64,000 nt of DNA. It comes from Salinarchaeum sp. Harcht-Bsk1 (GTDB lineage Archaea; Halobacteriota; Halobacteria; Halobacteriales; Salinarchaeaceae). The notes beneath the pieces are model-generated. The model was given only the letters and a program-made list of their open reading frames with translations, searched no databases and was not told the origin of the DNA. Positions 26,272 through 35,250 of this stretch are shown one piece after another (the first letter of the stretch is position 1; every line of letters begins with the position of its first letter). The stretch spans positions 2,561,014 through 2,625,013 of the forward strand of contig NC_021313.1 in assembly GCF_000403645.1 (NCBI RefSeq). Reading direction: 5' to 3'. The position numbers and the translations under genes are program-made.

Positions 26272-26400
26272 GGGTGGGACTGGAAGGGGCCGACCGCTCG
26301 ATCCGGCCCCGGCGAAGTAAGGACCGCAGGCGAAGGAGCGTAGCGACTGAGCCGAGGACCGAAGCGAGCCGCGGCCGGTCGAGCGGGAGGGGGCTTCCTA
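26272..26400 (+). repeat. dispersed repeat copy 2 (about 129 bp)
   Basis: It starts GGGTGGGACTGGAAGGGGCC and ends GAGCGGGAGGGGGCTTCC, with the core AAGTAAGGACCGCAGGCGA followed by AGCGTAGCGACTGAG. It lies in opposite orientation to copy 1, 121 bases away, so the two form a larger inverted pair between the 25340 gene and rpl12. The 562-base gap 25940-26501 holds nothing else that I can recognise. Confidence 0.8.
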
Positions 26401-26501
26401 CTGCTTTGCTGTAGCGGTCGAGCAGTTCTTCACGGCCAGCGCTGCAGCTATCGAATCCAAATAAAACGAGGATGTAGTCGGAACTGCGTTCGAAACGGAG
26501 T

Positions 26502-26849
26502 TCAGCCGAAGAGGTCGCCGAGGCCCTCGCCGCTGGCCTCCTCTTCCTCGTCGTCGTCCGTCGTGTCGGGGAGGTCCTCGTCGGCCTCCTCCACCTCTTC
26601 GTCCTCCTCGTCCTCGGCCTCGTCGGCCGAGCCCTCGGCGGCGCCACCTGCGGCGGCTCCGCCGGCGGGGACTGCGGCCGCCTCCGCGACGGCCTCGTCG
26701 ATGTCGACGTCCTCGAGGGCGGCCACGAGGGCCTTGACGCGGGACTCCTCGACGTCCACGCCCGCTGCCTCCAGCACGTCCGTCAGGTTACTCTCGTTGA
26801 TCTCTTCGCCGGTCTCGTTGAGGATGAGTGCTGCGTATACGTACTCCAT
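26502..26849 (-). CDS. rpl12: 50S ribosomal protein L12 (P1 stalk protein)
   Basis: The 115-residue archaeal P1 protein begins [19 protein letters not shown], the dimerisation domain. An Ala/Gly hinge covers about 60-72, followed by a long acidic stretch and the conserved tail GEGLGDLFG that recruits translation factors. It is the last gene of the L1-L10-L12 operon, six bases after rpl10. Confidence 0.97.
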   Translation of the reverse strand: MEYVYAALILNETGEEINESNLTDVLEAAGVDVEESRVKALVAALEDVDIDEAVAEAAAVPAGGAAAGGAAEGSADEAEDEEDEEVEEADEDLPDTTDDDEEEEASGEGLGDLFG

Positions 26850-26855
26850 TTGTAA

Positions 26856-27917
26856 TCACCCGAACATGTCGCCGAGGCCTTCCGCTGCTGCGTCGCCGTC
26901 GTCGTCACCGTCGTCTTCGTCGTCGGCCTCCGCGTCCGCTTGGTCGTCTGCCTGTTCGTCGTCTGCCTCGTCGTCGCCCGCCTCGTCAGCCTCGGCGGCC
27001 TCCTCGGCTGCCGGCTGTGCGGGGGCTTCGACGTCCTGGAGGTCCTCCGGGAGCGCCTCGGGGTCGTCGACCTGTGCGACGAGCGCGCGGACCTGCGCGT
27101 CCGCCTTGCTCACGAGGTCGTCGGCCAGCGAGGGGCTCTCGATGGAGGCCTGGAGACCGAGGCTCTTGGCCTCACCCTGCGCCTTCGCGATGAGGGTCCC
27201 TGCGGTCGTCGCCGTCGGATACGTCGCGTTGACCGAGAGGTTGCGAGCGCGCGCCGCGGCGGTCGCGACGTCGTCGCGGTACTCGTCCACGTCGATCTCG
27301 AGTTCCTCGGGCTCGAACAGGACGCCGTCTGCGACGACGCCGCGGAGATCGAGACCGACCTCCTTGGGTTCGAGGCCGAGTTCGCCGAGGACGTTCGCGA
27401 GGTCGTCGGAGACCTCGTCGCCGGCCTCTGCGACGGTGCTGTCCTCGGTGACGTGGATCGAGCCCTCCATGATCCGCGCGGCCGCGCCGACGGTCTGGAG
27501 GTCACCGACGAACGGACCGGGGTCGATCCCCGTGTCCTGCTCCTCGATCACGATGTCGTTGGGAGCCACCTCGCCGGCGCCGATGGGCGCAGGCGTCTTG
27601 GACTCCTCCAGCTGCTGGTAGAGTCCGAAGGGGTTCTCGTTGGTCGTGATGAGCCCGACCTGACCGGTCACGAACTCCGTGAGCTGGTCGAGTCCGCGAT
27701 CGGACTCCTCCAGCGCGCGACGGAGCAGCGTGTTCCGGCTGACGCGGAGCGCGGCGGTGCCGTGGAGGCCACGGCGCATGTCCTGGAGCTGCTTGCTCGG
27801 AATGCCGGTGATGTCGACCACGCCGACGCTGTCGTACTGGTCGAGCATGTCGACGATCGCGTCGACCTCCTCGCGCTTCCACTCCGGGATCGTCTCGGTG
27901 CGGTGTTCGGCGCTCAT
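26856..27917 (-). CDS. rpl10: 50S ribosomal protein L10 (P0 stalk base)
   Basis: The 353-residue archaeal L10/P0 binds 23S rRNA with its N-terminal domain ([40 protein letters not shown]) and carries L12 dimers on the C-terminal spine. It ends with the same acidic tail as L12 (EGLGDMFG). Length fits the long archaeal form. It starts one base after the rpl1 stop, with a GGAGG ribosome-binding site inside rpl1. Confidence 0.97.
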   Translation of the reverse strand: MSAEHRTETIPEWKREEVDAIVDMLDQYDSVGVVDITGIPSKQLQDMRRGLHGTAALRVSRNTLLRRALEESDRGLDQLTEFVTGQVGLITTNENPFGLYQQLEESKTPAPIGAGEVAPNDIVIEEQDTGIDPGPFVGDLQTVGAAARIMEGSIHVTEDSTVAEAGDEVSDDLANVLGELGLEPKEVGLDLRGVVADGVLFEPEELEIDVDEYRDDVATAAARARNLSVNATYPTATTAGTLIAKAQGEAKSLGLQASIESPSLADDLVSKADAQVRALVAQVDDPEALPEDLQDVEAPAQPAAEEAAEADEAGDDEADDEQADDQADAEADDEDDGDDDGDAAAEGLGDMFG

Positions 27918-28556
27918 CTACACTACCTCCTCGGCGGGACCCATCGTCGTCTTCACGAAGACCGTGTCGACGTTCTGGGGGCCCTTCTCCAGGTCCGCGT
28001 AGAGACGCCGGAGGATCACGTCGATGTTGTCGGCGATCTCCTCGGCGGACATCTCTTCGGCGCCGACCAGCGCGTGGAACGTGCGCCGGTCGCCGCTGCG
28101 GAGCTGGACGGTGTTCTTCATCCGTTCGACGACTTCGACGACGTCGTCGTCTGGAGAGAGCGGGGTCGGCATCTTGCCGCGTGGCCCCAGGATCGTCCCG
28201 AGGTAGCGCCCGACGTCCTGCATGAGCGCCTCCTCTGCGACGAAGAAGTCGGTGTCGCCAGCGAGGTCCTTCGCCGCATCGTCGTCGTCGCCGAGGTCTG
28301 CGAGGTCGTCGCCGGAGAGGACGTCGTCGGCTACCTCTTCGGCTCGGACGCCGGTTTCACCTTCAGCAATGACGACGATCTTCGTCTCCTGGCCGGTGCC
28401 GGCAGGAAGGACGATGCTCTCGTCGACACGATTCGACGGGTCGTTCAAGTCTAGGTCGCGCAGATTGATCGCGAGGTCGACGGACTCGGTAAAGTTCCGG
28501 TCCGGCGACTCCTCGAGTGCGCGAGAAACTGCCAGTTCGATCTCCTGATCTGCCAT
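27918..28556 (-). CDS. rpl1: 50S ribosomal protein L1
   Basis: The 212-residue archaeal L1 has landmarks [43 protein letters not shown], the lid domain between them, and the end [11 protein letters not shown]. It is the first gene of the operon and, in archaea, the repressor that binds a structured site on its own mRNA. A complete GGAGGTGA ribosome-binding site (28560-28567 on this strand) precedes ATG. The usual upstream neighbour rpl11 is not here. Confidence 0.97.
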   Translation of the reverse strand: MADQEIELAVSRALEESPDRNFTESVDLAINLRDLDLNDPSNRVDESIVLPAGTGQETKIVVIAEGETGVRAEEVADDVLSGDDLADLGDDDDAAKDLAGDTDFFVAEEALMQDVGRYLGTILGPRGKMPTPLSPDDDVVEVVERMKNTVQLRSGDRRTFHALVGAEEMSAEEIADNIDVILRRLYADLEKGPQNVDTVFVKTTMGPAEEVV

Positions 28557-28617
28557 TGTTCACCTCCGTAGTGCGCCTTAGGCTCCTACGGATCAGTGAA
28601 ACAGGCGAAGCCTGTCT
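28557..28617 (-). promoter_or_regulatory. structured leader of the L1 operon (putative L1 autoregulatory site)
   Basis: The region between the predicted transcription start and ATG 28556 holds two hairpins. One is CCGTAG/CTACGG (28566-28591) immediately before and touching the GGAGGTGA site. The other is ACAGGC-GAA-GCCTGT (28601-28615) at the 5' end. In Halobacterium the L1-L10-L12 leader carries a mimic of the 23S rRNA L1 site (established knowledge). That this hairpin pair plays the same role is inferred. Confidence 0.55.
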
Positions 28618-28636
28618 CGTCGGAAACGATGGTTAT

Positions 28637-28650
28637 GGGCTATAAAAAGT
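28637..28650 (-). promoter_or_regulatory. TATA box of the rpl1-rpl10-rpl12 operon
   Basis: On the minus strand the sequence reads ACTTTTTATAGCCC, a strong haloarchaeal TATA box. It places transcription start near 28615 and gives a leader of about 60 bases. Confidence 0.7.
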
Positions 28651-28733
28651 CGTCGAAGCCGTCCCCCGTTCCTCGGGCCGCCCCACGTCGGGGACTCGAC
28701 GGCGAAAGCGCTTGGCTCTCTGAAGTAGCCGCC

Positions 28734-29021
28734 TCAGTGCTCGTGACCAGCCATCTCCTCGAAGGTCATGCCGAACCGATCCTCGAAGAGTTCGTCGAGG
28801 TCCTCGTTGGCCTGCTGGATCTGCTCGGAGGGCGCCTGCTCGGAGTGGAAGACGTTGGCGTGGAGCTGCTGGGCCAGGCCGAGCATCACGAGGTCACCGG
28901 CCATCACGGTCGGCGAATCGTCGTCCTGTGCCAGTGCGTCGATCGCACCCTGGGGGACCTCGACGGTCTCGTCCTCGTGCTCGGAATCCGACTCGATGGT
29001 GAGCGTGTACGTATCGGCCAT
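28734..29021 (-). CDS. conserved haloarchaeal acidic protein, unknown function
   Basis: The 95-residue soluble protein begins with strands (YTLTIESDSEHEDETVEVP), then a helix (GAIDALAQ) and a long helical C-terminal half (VMAGDLVMLGLAQQLHANVF; IQQANEDLDELFEDRFGMTFEEMAGHEH). No cysteine, signal or motif is seen. I recall similar proteins as a haloarchaeal DUF family, but cannot name it with certainty. It lies upstream of rpl1 with its own start. Confidence 0.75.
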   Translation of the reverse strand: MADTYTLTIESDSEHEDETVEVPQGAIDALAQDDDSPTVMAGDLVMLGLAQQLHANVFHSEQAPSEQIQQANEDLDELFEDRFGMTFEEMAGHEH

Positions 29022-29146
29022 GAGCGATCCTGCCCGTCCAGTCCCTTCAACCCTCCCTTTCGGAGTCGCGTACAGAGGTCATATCTCGCGTTCAGCCGTC
29101 GTCTCGTTCGCAGAAAGGCGTCGTAGCTCGCGTTCAACCGCGTCGT

Positions 29147-31948
29147 TCAGCCCTCGTCGTTCGGCCGTCGGAACGAGAGCGTCACTCGGGCGCCGTCGGC
29201 CGCTTCGTCGAAGGTTACCGTGCCGCCGCTGGCGGCGGTCGCGTGGGCGACGAGCCAGAGGCCGAGCCCGCTTCCATGCTGGAGCGGCGTAATTTCTCCG
29301 TCCTCGAGGACGTTCCGCTCTGCCTCGGGAATGCCGGGGCCGTCGTCGGCGACGGTCAGCTCCGCACCGTCGTCGTCACAGGTGAGCGTCAGCCGGATGG
29401 TCGGAGCCGTTCCCCCGTGCTGGAGTGCGTTTCCGAGGAGTTCTTCGATAGCGCGTTCGATCGCTCCCGATCCGAGGATCGGGCACTCCGGGGGCAGGTC
29501 GGCCTCGATCGTCGCGTCGGTGTTGAGATGCCTGAATTGCTCGACGACAGAGCGGGTGATCGCCGCCGCGTCGAGCTCTCCGAGTCTGTCGGTCTCGGCG
29601 TCGATGACTCGGCTGATTCGCTTGGCCTTCTGACTCATGGTGAGGAGGTCCTGCGCGGTCTCGTCGAGGGTCGCGAGTAGTTCGGCTTCCTGCTCGTCGT
29701 CGATTTCTCCCGAGTCGTCCTGCCGGGCTGCTTCGAGCTGGTCGATTCCCGCGAGGAGGACGTTGACCTCGTTGCGAACGTTGTGTCTGAGGAGCCGTTG
29801 GAGCACCTCGAGGTGACGCTCCCGCTCCTTCTGCTCGGTGATGTCCGTGTAGATGCCGAAGCCGTGCATTCGACCATCGGGCGCCTCGTACGGGACGCCC
29901 CGGAAGAGGAACTCGCGGAGTCCGTACTGCGTCTCCCGCTCGACCTCCGCCTGGTTGACCTTCCCCGCTGCCGACCGCTCGTCGAGCTCGCGGGCCTGAT
30001 CGAGGTTCTCCTCGGGGACGATCACGTCGTTGAGCGTTTCCCCTGCGATTTCAGATTCTTCGTAGCCGAACGTCTCCTCGAACGCCGTGTTGACCGATCC
30101 GACCGTCGCCTCGTCATCGAGGTAGCCCTCGACGACGGGGTCGGGGATGTTCTCGAAGAGGTACTCGAAGCGATCCTGCTGCGAGTCGAGCCGTTCCCGG
30201 ACGGCCAGCAGGTCGCTGATGTCTCGAACCGAGCCGACGACGCCGCGGTACTCCTCGCCCGGGAGGAGACTGATGTCCAGCTCGACGGGGACCTCCTCGC
30301 CGTCGCTGGTCGAGAGATCGAGTCGCTGGGTCTTCGTCGCCCCCGGCGGTTCGCCGATCAGCTCCTGAATCAGGTTGACGCCCTCGGCCTCCGCTTCTTT
30401 GTCGATGAGCGTCCCGACGTTCTCGCCGATCAACTCGTCGCGGTCGTACCCCAGCCTGTCGGCCAGGACGGGGGTGCAGTGGAGCAGGTAGCCGTCCTCG
30501 TCGTGGACGTACACCATGTCGTTGACCGTGTCGAAGACTGTCTCGAGCCGTTCGAGTTCGTGGGTTCGCTCGACTCGATCGAGCGCTCTTGCGGTATTCG
30601 TCGCGAGCAAGCGTGCGACTTGCACGTCGGACTCGTCGAACGGTTCGTCCCCAGGCGTAGCGACGAGGATCGTCCCGTGGGACTCGATGGGAACGTGGAG
30701 TCTACTCGTGAACGGCAAATCGGCACCGCCGTCTATCCCGCCCGACGATCCAGCACTATCTCTACGAACGACGACGCCGGACTGGAACGCTTCCATCGCA
30801 CCGTCACCCGGGGAAGGGGATGGGATATCGCCGTCCGTCAAGGCGTCCGTCTCCGCCGTCCAGGCGACGGGCTGGAGCCGCTCCGTCTCCTCGTCGTGCA
30901 TGAAGCACGTGACGAACCGGTAGCCGAGGATCGACCGCGCCGCATCGACTGCGTAATCAGCGACCTCGTCGGGACTGCGTGCGTCGAGCATCTCGCGCAT
31001 CACGCCGTGGATTGTCTCGATGCGCTCGACGCGTTCGATACGGTCGAGTGCGCTGCGGGCGTTCGCTGCGAGGAGTTCGCCCGCCCTACGGTCGCCCTCG
31101 CCGAAGGCGTCCTCGTCCGTCGACCCAAACCCGAGGACGCCGTGGCTCCCGAGCGGAAAGAGTACTGCACCGCCGAGCGACTCGATGGTTTGCTCCGCGA
31201 GCGCCTCGGCATCGAGTTCGACCGTCCGCTCGTTCTCCAGCGTGGCCCGAAGGAGACTCTCTTCGAGTGGCTTTGTCTCCACGCCCTCGAGGAGTTCGTC
31301 CGCTCGGGCGGACTTCGCGGCCAGTCTGGTGGTTTCGCCGTCTTCGTCCTGCAGAAAGACTCCGACGATGCCGTATCCGAGCGCTCGCTCTGCCGTCTCG
31401 ACCGCGGTCTCGGCGACGGCGTCGGCCGAACTGGCAGCCATGAAGTCCTGAGCGCCTTCGAGGAGCGCCCCGATCCTGTGGTCGTGGATTCCGTCGTACT
31501 GACCGGGGGTGTCGCGGCCGGTCGCCGACCGTCTCTGTCCCGTTGGAAGCGACCCGTTTGACCGCTCCGGGGACTCGACGAGGCCGGTCAGCCGTCGTGA
31601 AATCCGGTCACCGTCGCGATCGCCGTTCAGTAGTACTCTGTCGTCCGCGCCAGCCGCGAGTGCGGCGCCGGCAGCACCCGCAGCCTCCGCATCGACCGCG
31701 TACAGTATCGGCAGGTTCGGCACGGTATCGCTGAGGATCTCGATCGCGTCCAGGTCCCAGTCGCAGACGCTAACGAGCGCGCAGTCCACCTCCTCGACGC
31801 GCTCCGTGACTGCTCCCCGCAGGTCGGATCCGCCGTTTGCAGGGTCGACCAGCAGTTGCTCGTCGACGCCCTCGACCGTGTAGCCGCCGTCGGCAAGCGT
31901 CGCGGTCGCAGTCTCCGAAATCGACCCCACGAGGAGTATCGCTGGCAT
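29147..31948 (-). CDS. GAF/PAS multi-sensor histidine kinase
   Basis: The 933-residue cytoplasmic kinase starts with a receiver-like domain (1-125) that has no clear phospho-Asp. GAF domains lie at about 165-310 and 320-460, and PAS domains at about 475-595 (DTVNDMVYVHDEDGYLLHC) and 600-720. The dimerisation helix has the H-box LLRHNVRNEVNVL. The ATPase domain has NALQHG, GPGIP and GSGLGLWLV boxes. There are no membrane segments. ATG 31948 (PAILLVGSISET) is preferred over ATG 31987, which would add 13 residues. No response regulator adjoins it, as is common in haloarchaea. Confidence 0.93.
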   Translation of the reverse strand: MPAILLVGSISETATATLADGGYTVEGVDEQLLVDPANGGSDLRGAVTERVEEVDCALVSVCDWDLDAIEILSDTVPNLPILYAVDAEAAGAAGAALAAGADDRVLLNGDRDGDRISRRLTGLVESPERSNGSLPTGQRRSATGRDTPGQYDGIHDHRIGALLEGAQDFMAASSADAVAETAVETAERALGYGIVGVFLQDEDGETTRLAAKSARADELLEGVETKPLEESLLRATLENERTVELDAEALAEQTIESLGGAVLFPLGSHGVLGFGSTDEDAFGEGDRRAGELLAANARSALDRIERVERIETIHGVMREMLDARSPDEVADYAVDAARSILGYRFVTCFMHDEETERLQPVAWTAETDALTDGDIPSPSPGDGAMEAFQSGVVVRRDSAGSSGGIDGGADLPFTSRLHVPIESHGTILVATPGDEPFDESDVQVARLLATNTARALDRVERTHELERLETVFDTVNDMVYVHDEDGYLLHCTPVLADRLGYDRDELIGENVGTLIDKEAEAEGVNLIQELIGEPPGATKTQRLDLSTSDGEEVPVELDISLLPGEEYRGVVGSVRDISDLLAVRERLDSQQDRFEYLFENIPDPVVEGYLDDEATVGSVNTAFEETFGYEESEIAGETLNDVIVPEENLDQARELDERSAAGKVNQAEVERETQYGLREFLFRGVPYEAPDGRMHGFGIYTDITEQKERERHLEVLQRLLRHNVRNEVNVLLAGIDQLEAARQDDSGEIDDEQEAELLATLDETAQDLLTMSQKAKRISRVIDAETDRLGELDAAAITRSVVEQFRHLNTDATIEADLPPECPILGSGAIERAIEELLGNALQHGGTAPTIRLTLTCDDDGAELTVADDGPGIPEAERNVLEDGEITPLQHGSGLGLWLVAHATAASGGTVTFDEAADGARVTLSFRRPNDEG

Positions 31949-32095
31949 CCGCTCTATCGCGAGGATGGGCCCGCAATTGAAGACCATTGTGGCCAGCTAC
32001 ACAGTGGACGCCGTAGGCTGTGTTCAGCCGACGGTCGACCTCACACGACGCTCCCTGGAGAGCGGCACGGACCGGGACTGGAACCCCGTCGTCGC

Positions 32096-33103
32096 TTAGA
32101 AGGAGGGCATCACGTCGTCGGCGACGAACTCCGCGAAGGCCTCCTGGTCGGGAGAGTGGCTCTGGTAGACGATGTGCTCGAACCCACAGTCGACGTAGGT
32201 CTCGGTGACGTCGATGACGTCCTGGGGGTCGTCGGTGACCACGTAGGCGTCGGTGAGTTCCTCCTCGCTGACTTCCTCCTCGCCGGCCTCCTGGATGACG
32301 CGGGGGTCGGCCACGTCGTCGGTGTAGAACCGCTCGACGAGGGTGCCCCGCCAGGGGAGCGCTGGCTTCAGAGCGGCCTCGTAGTCCTCGTCCAGCGAGA
32401 CGTGGATGTGGATCGTCTTCTCGACGTCGTCGAAGTGCTCGTTGCGCTCGGACTTCTCCACGCCGTTGCGGACCTGCGCGAAAATCGTGTCGTGGATGAA
32501 TTCTGGGTCCTCGTAGACGGTGATCAGGCCGTCGCCGAGGTCGCCAGCCATCCGTGCCGCGGTCGGGCCGCTCGCGGCGATGTGGATCGGCGGCGCCTCG
32601 TCGGGACCGGTGTAGAGTTTCGCCTCGTCGGTCTGGTAGAAGTTGCCGTCGAAGGTGACGAACTCCTCCTCGAACATGCGGCGGATCAGTCGGATCGCCT
32701 CCGCCGTGCGCTTGGCTCGCTCGCCGTAGTCGGGCAGCGGATTACCGAGCGGTGACTCGTTGAGTGCCTCGCCGGTGCCGACGCCGAGGAAGACGCGGCC
32801 CGGATACAGTTCTTCGAGCGTCGCGAGACGGTGGGCGACGTTCGCGGGGTGGTAGCGCCGGAGCAGCGCGCTGACGCCGGTCCCGATCTCCATGTCCTCG
32901 GTGCGGTCGAGCGCGATCGGCATCCAGGACCAGCAGTTCCCGCAGTTGGCCTCCTCGCCGTCCGCGCCCGTGTGGAACCACGGGTGGAAGTGGTCGTTGA
33001 CCGTGATCGAGTCGAAGTCGTTCGCGTACGCGATGTCGACCTGATCGAGGCACTCCTGCGGGGAGAACTCCTCGAGCGAGGCGAACCAGCCGAACTTCGT
33101 CAT
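32096..33103 (-). CDS. F420-dependent oxidoreductase, luciferase-like (G6PDH-related)
   Basis: The 335-residue TIM-barrel protein of the bacterial luciferase superfamily shows F420-family landmarks: GWFASLEEFSPQECLDQVDIAY at the start, HFHPWF, EIGTGVSALLRRYHPANVAH, the loop GRVFLGVGTGEALNE, and FEHIVYQSHSP near the end. It most resembles F420-dependent glucose-6-phosphate dehydrogenase relatives (TIGR03557-like), but substrate assignment is uncertain. ATG 33103 has a TATA-like GAGTTATCC (about 33126-33134 on this strand) upstream. Confidence 0.9.
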   Translation of the reverse strand: MTKFGWFASLEEFSPQECLDQVDIAYANDFDSITVNDHFHPWFHTGADGEEANCGNCWSWMPIALDRTEDMEIGTGVSALLRRYHPANVAHRLATLEELYPGRVFLGVGTGEALNESPLGNPLPDYGERAKRTAEAIRLIRRMFEEEFVTFDGNFYQTDEAKLYTGPDEAPPIHIAASGPTAARMAGDLGDGLITVYEDPEFIHDTIFAQVRNGVEKSERNEHFDDVEKTIHIHVSLDEDYEAALKPALPWRGTLVERFYTDDVADPRVIQEAGEEEVSEEELTDAYVVTDDPQDVIDVTETYVDCGFEHIVYQSHSPDQEAFAEFVADDVMPSF

Positions 33104-33289
33104 ACCGTCGCTTTCCGGTCGCTGCGGATAACTCTTGAGACACCGGTCCGACCGGCCGCTGTCCGTGACTCCGGCAAGGATGCCCACAGGAGTCGATCCT
33201 GCCAGCCGCAGGGACGGAGTGCACGTCGACGACCTCGCGACGTGAGCTTTCACACCCCACCGGGGCGTCGTGGGCCTCGACGATCCACC

Positions 33290-33317
33290 ATGGCTTGACT
33301 CCATTTGTCAAGCCACC
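33290..33317. repeat. inverted repeat beside the dispersed repeat
   Basis: GGCTTGAC (33292-33299) and GTCAAGCC (33307-33314) form an eight-base-pair stem with a seven-base loop, directly abutting the dispersed repeat copy at 33319. It may be a terminator or part of the mobile repeat unit. Confidence 0.5.
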
Positions 33318-33318
33318 G

Positions 33319-33455
33319 TGGGTGGGACTGGAAGGGGCCGACCGCTCGACGAAGGCCGGCGTAGTAAGCACCACAGCCGAGGGAGCGAAGCGACTGAGGC
33401 GAGGAGCGCAACGAGCCGCCCGAGTCGAGCGGGAGGGGGCTTCCAAGCGGTTCGA
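33319..33455 (+). repeat. dispersed repeat copy 3 (about 137 bp)
   Basis: This is the best-preserved copy. It begins GGGTGGGACTGGAAGGGGCC and CGACCGCTCGAC, has the core GTAGTAAGCACCACAGCC and GAGGAGCGCAACGAGCC, and ends GTCGAGCGGGAGGGGGCTTC followed by CAAGCGGTTCG. Its ends GACCGCTCGAC and GTCGAGCGGGA are inverted. The gap 33104-33564 holds the inverted repeat at 33290, this element and the panB promoter. No gene is visible there. Confidence 0.8.
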
Positions 33456-33530
33456 TGTCTAGCCATCAGCAGCAATCACTACAGCACATATTCACGCATC
33501 GAAGGACACACAGATTCGCAATTTCGACGC

Positions 33531-33540
33531 GAGATTTATC
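33531..33540 (+). promoter_or_regulatory. TATA box of panB
   Basis: GAGATTTATC lies 25-34 bases before GTG 33565, consistent with a leaderless transcript starting at or near the GTG codon. Confidence 0.6.
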
Positions 33541-33564
33541 ACATCGGCCCGCCCGATTTGACCT

Positions 33565-34395
33565 GTGTCGCGAACGACGATTCGGGATCTCCAGACCCGC
33601 TACGAGTCCGGAGAGCCCATCACGATGCTGACGGCCTACGACGCGCCGATCGCCCGCCAGGTCGATCGTGGCGGCGTCGACGCCATCCTCGTCGGTGACA
33701 GCGCCGGGGACAACCACATGGGGTACGACGACACCCTGCCGGTGACCCTCGAGGAAGCGCTCTCGAACACGGCCGCGGTCGACCGGGCCGTCGACGATGC
33801 GCTCGTGATCGGCGACATGCCGTTCCTCTCCTACGGCACCTCGATCGCCGAGTCCGTCGAGAACGCTGGCCGGTTTATGAAGGAGGCTGGCGCCGACGCG
33901 GTGAAACTCGAGACCGCTCCCTACGGCGAGACGACGATCGAGATCGTCGATCGCTGCACGGAACTCGGGATCCCGGTCCAGGGCCACATCGGCTACACGC
34001 CCCAGCGCAACAACGAGATCGGAGGGGCGTTCGTCCAGGGCAAGGACCGGGACGTCTCGGCGGGCATGCAAGCGCTCGTCGATACTGCAGAGGAGCTGGT
34101 AGCTGCTGGCGCGTTCTCGATCGTCCTGGAAACGGTGAGCGAGGCTGCGGCAAAAGCCGTCACCGAAGCCGTCGACGTCCCGACGATCGGCATCGGCGCC
34201 GGGCGGTACGTCGACGGGCAGGTGCTCGTCACGAACGACGTCATCGGCCTGAGCGGCGAGTCGTTCAAACTCTCGAAGCAGTACGCGGACCTCGATTCGA
34301 AGATCCGTTCGGCCGTCGAAGCCTACGTTGCCGACGTCGAGTCGGGCGAATTCCCGACTGGGGAGCACGCCTTCGAACCGATCGACGAGGAGTAA
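33565..34395 (+). CDS. panB: 3-methyl-2-oxobutanoate hydroxymethyltransferase
   Basis: The 276-residue ketopantoate hydroxymethyltransferase, first step of pantothenate/CoA synthesis, transfers a one-carbon unit to alpha-ketoisovalerate. The motifs are ITMLTAYDAPIARQVD, LVGDSAGDNHMGYDDTLPVT (metal Asp), EAGADAVKLE, and GIGAGRYVDGQVLVTNDVIGL. Start is GTG 33565: no in-frame ATG precedes the conserved region, and a TATA box is 25 bases away. It is followed by the MinD-type gene after 81 bases. Confidence 0.96.
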   Translation: MSRTTIRDLQTRYESGEPITMLTAYDAPIARQVDRGGVDAILVGDSAGDNHMGYDDTLPVTLEEALSNTAAVDRAVDDALVIGDMPFLSYGTSIAESVENAGRFMKEAGADAVKLETAPYGETTIEIVDRCTELGIPVQGHIGYTPQRNNEIGGAFVQGKDRDVSAGMQALVDTAEELVAAGAFSIVLETVSEAAAKAVTEAVDVPTIGIGAGRYVDGQVLVTNDVIGLSGESFKLSKQYADLDSKIRSAVEAYVADVESGEFPTGEHAFEPIDEE

Positions 34396-34476
34396 ACCGA
34401 TTGGTGCGCAAGGTGGACCGAGCGTCTCGCGTTCGATCCGAACTCTTTTGCCTGAAAGATTCCACAGTAGCAGCCA

Positions 34477-35250
34477 ATGGTTGAGGCCTTCGCCGTCGCG
34501 AGCGGGAAAGGCGGGACCGGCAAGACCACGTCTGTGCTCGCGCTCGGGATGGCGCTTGCCGAGGAATACGACGTCACCGTCGTCGACGCGGATACCGGGA
34601 TGGCGAACCTCCTCTTCCACGCAGGACTCGCCGACGTCGACACGACGCTACACGATCTCCTCGTGGAGGACCCGGAGTTGCCCGTAGAGGACGCCGTCTA
34701 CGAGCGTCACGGACTGTCGGTCGTCCCCTGTGGCACGAGCCTCGCCGGCTTCAGCGCGGCGCATCCCGAGCGCCTTCGGGACGTCGTGGCCGAGCTCGCC
34801 GACGACACGGACGTCATTCTGCTCGACTCGCCGGCTGCGCTCGGCTCGAAGAGCGCAGTGTTGCCGATCGTCCTCGCGGACCGAACGATCACCGTGCTCC
34901 AGCCGACGGTGCCCGCCCTGAGCGACGGCCTGAAAGTCAGGGAGTACGCTCGCTCCTACGGCACCGAAGGCGCGGGCGTGCTGTTCAATCGGGTGACAGA
35001 CGACCGTGCTGTCGAGCGCGTATCGGCGTCGAGCGATCGGTACTTCGACGGGCCGGTGCTCGGCGTGGTGCCCGAGTCCGAGGCGGTTCGTGCTGCGCGT
35101 GAGGCTGGCAAACCTCTCCTCGCGCACGCGCCCGATTCGTCCGCAGCATCGGCCTACAGGGAAGCGGCACGGACGCTGACGGTCGAGGCTGGCGACCCGG
35201 GTGCTGTCGCGGATCGCTTCGCCAGCGCCGTGGTACCGGATCCGCCATGA
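34477..35250 (+). CDS. MinD/ParA-family ATPase
   Basis: The 257-residue protein has a canonical deviant Walker A, SGKGGTGKTT (residues 9-18), with the signature lysine. DADTGMANLLFHAG (switch I) and VILLDSPA (Walker B region) follow. The C-terminal quarter lacks the clear amphipathic membrane-targeting helix of bacterial MinD. The gene overlaps the next by four bases (ATGA), so the pair is coupled. Haloarchaea carry several MinD homologues, some of which affect archaellum and chemosensory array placement (established). A link to the nearby arl genes is inferred. Confidence 0.9.
   Translation: MVEAFAVASGKGGTGKTTSVLALGMALAEEYDVTVVDADTGMANLLFHAGLADVDTTLHDLLVEDPELPVEDAVYERHGLSVVPCGTSLAGFSAAHPERLRDVVAELADDTDVILLDSPAALGSKSAVLPIVLADRTITVLQPTVPALSDGLKVREYARSYGTEGAGVLFNRVTDDRAVERVSASSDRYFDGPVLGVVPESEAVRAAREAGKPLLAHAPDSSAASAYREAARTLTVEAGDPGAVADRFASAVVPDPP

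Noticed and set aside
29783-31561. Long plus-strand frame opposite the histidine kinase
   Set aside because: It mirrors the codons of a clearly recognisable GAF/PAS kinase and has no family features of its own.
34396-34476. Riboswitch before the MinD-type gene
   Set aside because: Only a T-rich promoter-like patch is visible; no conserved riboswitch core was recognised.
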